Shown piece by piece: positions 14,096 to 15,017 of a stretch of 15,017 bases of DNA (within the stretch, counting starts at the first letter, position 1; every line of letters starts with the position of its first letter). Location: the NCBI GenBank assembly GCA_018399915.1, contig JAGYNW010000026.1, forward strand, positions 1-15,017, read 5' to 3'. The stretch is from Candidatus Omnitrophota bacterium (GTDB taxonomy: Bacteria; Omnitrophota; Gorgyraeia; Zapsychrales; Zapsychraceae). The position numbers and the translations under genes are program-made. Below the pieces are notes generated by a model. The model did not search any database. It was not told the origin of the DNA and saw nothing but the letters and a program-made list of their open reading frames with translations.

Positions 14096-15013
14096 ATGAT
14101 ATCAGTAATTTTTCCAGTCTATGACGAGGAAGACAATCTTAACCGGCTGTATCAGCGTTTGGATGAGACGGTTTCCCGGATTTCTGATCAGGAGTTTGAA
14201 TTCATTTTTGTGGATGATTGTTCCACGGATGAATCGCCCCGCATCTTAAAAGAGTTGCGCCAACAAGATGCGCGGGTGAGAATTGTGCGGTTTGCCCGCA
14301 ATAGCGGAAGCCATGCCGCGATCGCTTATGGATTGAATTGCGCCCGGGGGGATGCTGCCGTGGTCTTGGCCGCGGACTTGCAGGATCCGCCGTCTTTGAT
14401 ATGGGGATTACTGGATGAATGGCAGCTTGGGTCCAGGATGGTTTGGGGCGTCAGGACCAAGCGGGAAGGGGAAGGGTTTTTTACTTTAGTCTTTTCCAAG
14501 ATCTATTATTTTTTGCTGAACTGGCTGACCAGTGTTAAGGCGCCGCCTTTAGGCGCGGATGTCTTCTTAGCGGACCGCGCGGTTATCGACGCTTTCCGGA
14601 ATGTCACGGAAAAACATACGTCGGTCTTTCTTCTTCTGGCATGGTTGGGCTTTAGGCAGAGTCAAATTGAGTATGTCAAAGAAAAAAGGTATGCCGGCCG
14701 ATCCAAGTGGCGTTTGGGACAAAAGATTAAATTAACTGTGGATTCTTTGTTGGCCTTTAGCGATATCCCGATCCGGTATATGAGCGTTTTAGGGTTTTTC
14801 ACAGCTTTGCTGGGTTTTGTTTACGCGGGATATGTTTTTTGGAGTTATGTCCATGGCTCGCCGGTCGAGGGTTGGTCTTCTTTAATGGTCGCTATTTTGG
14901 TCGTGGGAGGGATCCAGATGATGATGCTGGGCGTGTTAGGGGAATATTTGTGGAGGACTTATGATGAGTCCCGCTGCCGGCCCAGACAGATCGTGGAATA
15001 TGAGATCGGATAA
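14096..15013 (+). CDS. DPM1/GtrB-like GT2 glycosyltransferase (second copy)
   Basis: This 305-residue GT2 enzyme is a paralog of the protein at 8312-9262 and should also make a polyprenyl-phosphate-linked sugar. Motifs: ISVIFPVYDEEDNL (2-15), FVDDCSTDES (38-47, Asp40/Asp41), RNSGSHAAIAYGL (68-80), and AADLQDPP (92-99). Here the first Asp of the usual DADLQDPP is Ala; this variant is common in bacterial relatives, so it need not mean loss of activity. GRSKWRLGQKIKL (201-213) is the basic motif before two C-terminal helices (about 230-250 and 259-285). AGGA at 14084-14087 is eight bases before the ATG. The gene is separated from the operon upstream by the 280-bp foldback element. It ends four bases before the window edge. 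Confidence 0.9.
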   Translation: MISVIFPVYDEEDNLNRLYQRLDETVSRISDQEFEFIFVDDCSTDESPRILKELRQQDARVRIVRFARNSGSHAAIAYGLNCARGDAAVVLAADLQDPPSLIWGLLDEWQLGSRMVWGVRTKREGEGFFTLVFSKIYYFLLNWLTSVKAPPLGADVFLADRAVIDAFRNVTEKHTSVFLLLAWLGFRQSQIEYVKEKRYAGRSKWRLGQKIKLTVDSLLAFSDIPIRYMSVLGFFTALLGFVYAGYVFWSYVHGSPVEGWSSLMVAILVVGGIQMMMLGVLGEYLWRTYDESRCRPRQIVEYEIG

Positions 15014-15017
15014 AATT

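Noticed and set aside
1..15017. tRNA, rRNA, CRISPR array or transposase gene
   Set aside because: No cloverleaf, rRNA-like tract, regular direct-repeat array or transposase-like reading frame was seen.

Overview
The window looks like part of a glycan or glycoconjugate locus from a Gram-negative-type, probably uncultured bacterium. The mix of YfhO-like and ArnT-like GT-C membrane glycosyltransferases, membrane-anchored TPR proteins, DPM1-like GT2s and nucleotide-sugar enzymes is typical of surface-polysaccharide loci of deep-branching phyla. Omnitrophota is my best guess, from gene style alone and with low confidence. Coding DNA sampled by hand is near 50% GC; the first 300 bases are about 28% GC.

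Layout. Bases 1-212 hold the 5' end of a minus-strand gene that runs off the left edge and carries an in-frame amber codon at codon 18. Bases 213-351 are an AT-rich divergent promoter region with a 12-bp palindrome that supplies a -10-like box on both strands. From 352 to 13770 twelve plus-strand genes follow with tiny gaps or overlaps, as in one operon. The first half (352-9262) is a membrane module: YfhO-like GT-C, TPR protein, unknown anchored protein, ArnT-like GT-C, paralogous TPR protein, third GT-C-like protein, DPM1-like GT2. The second half (9265-13770) is a sugar module: SAM methyltransferase, Gfo/Idh/MocA dehydrogenase, extended SDR epimerase, DegT-type PLP aminotransferase, and a PglD/NeuD-type acyltransferase. 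A second DPM1-like GT2 (14096-15013) ends the window.

The 325-bp gap before that last GT2 is the most striking structure. It is almost filled by a 280-bp foldback element (13781-14060) with 25/26-bp imperfect terminal inverted repeats, an AAAA flanking direct repeat, and four internal hairpins placed symmetrically. The two arms are diverged inverted copies of each other, and their hairpins keep the same geometry although the stem sequences differ. It reads as a MITE-like element inserted into what was a roughly 41-bp gap between operon genes.

How the genes may work together (inference): the SDR, dehydrogenase, aminotransferase and acyltransferase make an N-acylated amino sugar nucleotide. 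The GT2s load sugars onto polyprenyl phosphate on the cytoplasmic face. The GT-C enzymes transfer them outside the membrane onto a glycan, lipid or protein. The two TPR proteins lie beside GT-C genes and could be acceptor-binding or assembly partners. No flippase, polymerase, initiating transferase or acceptor gene is in the window.
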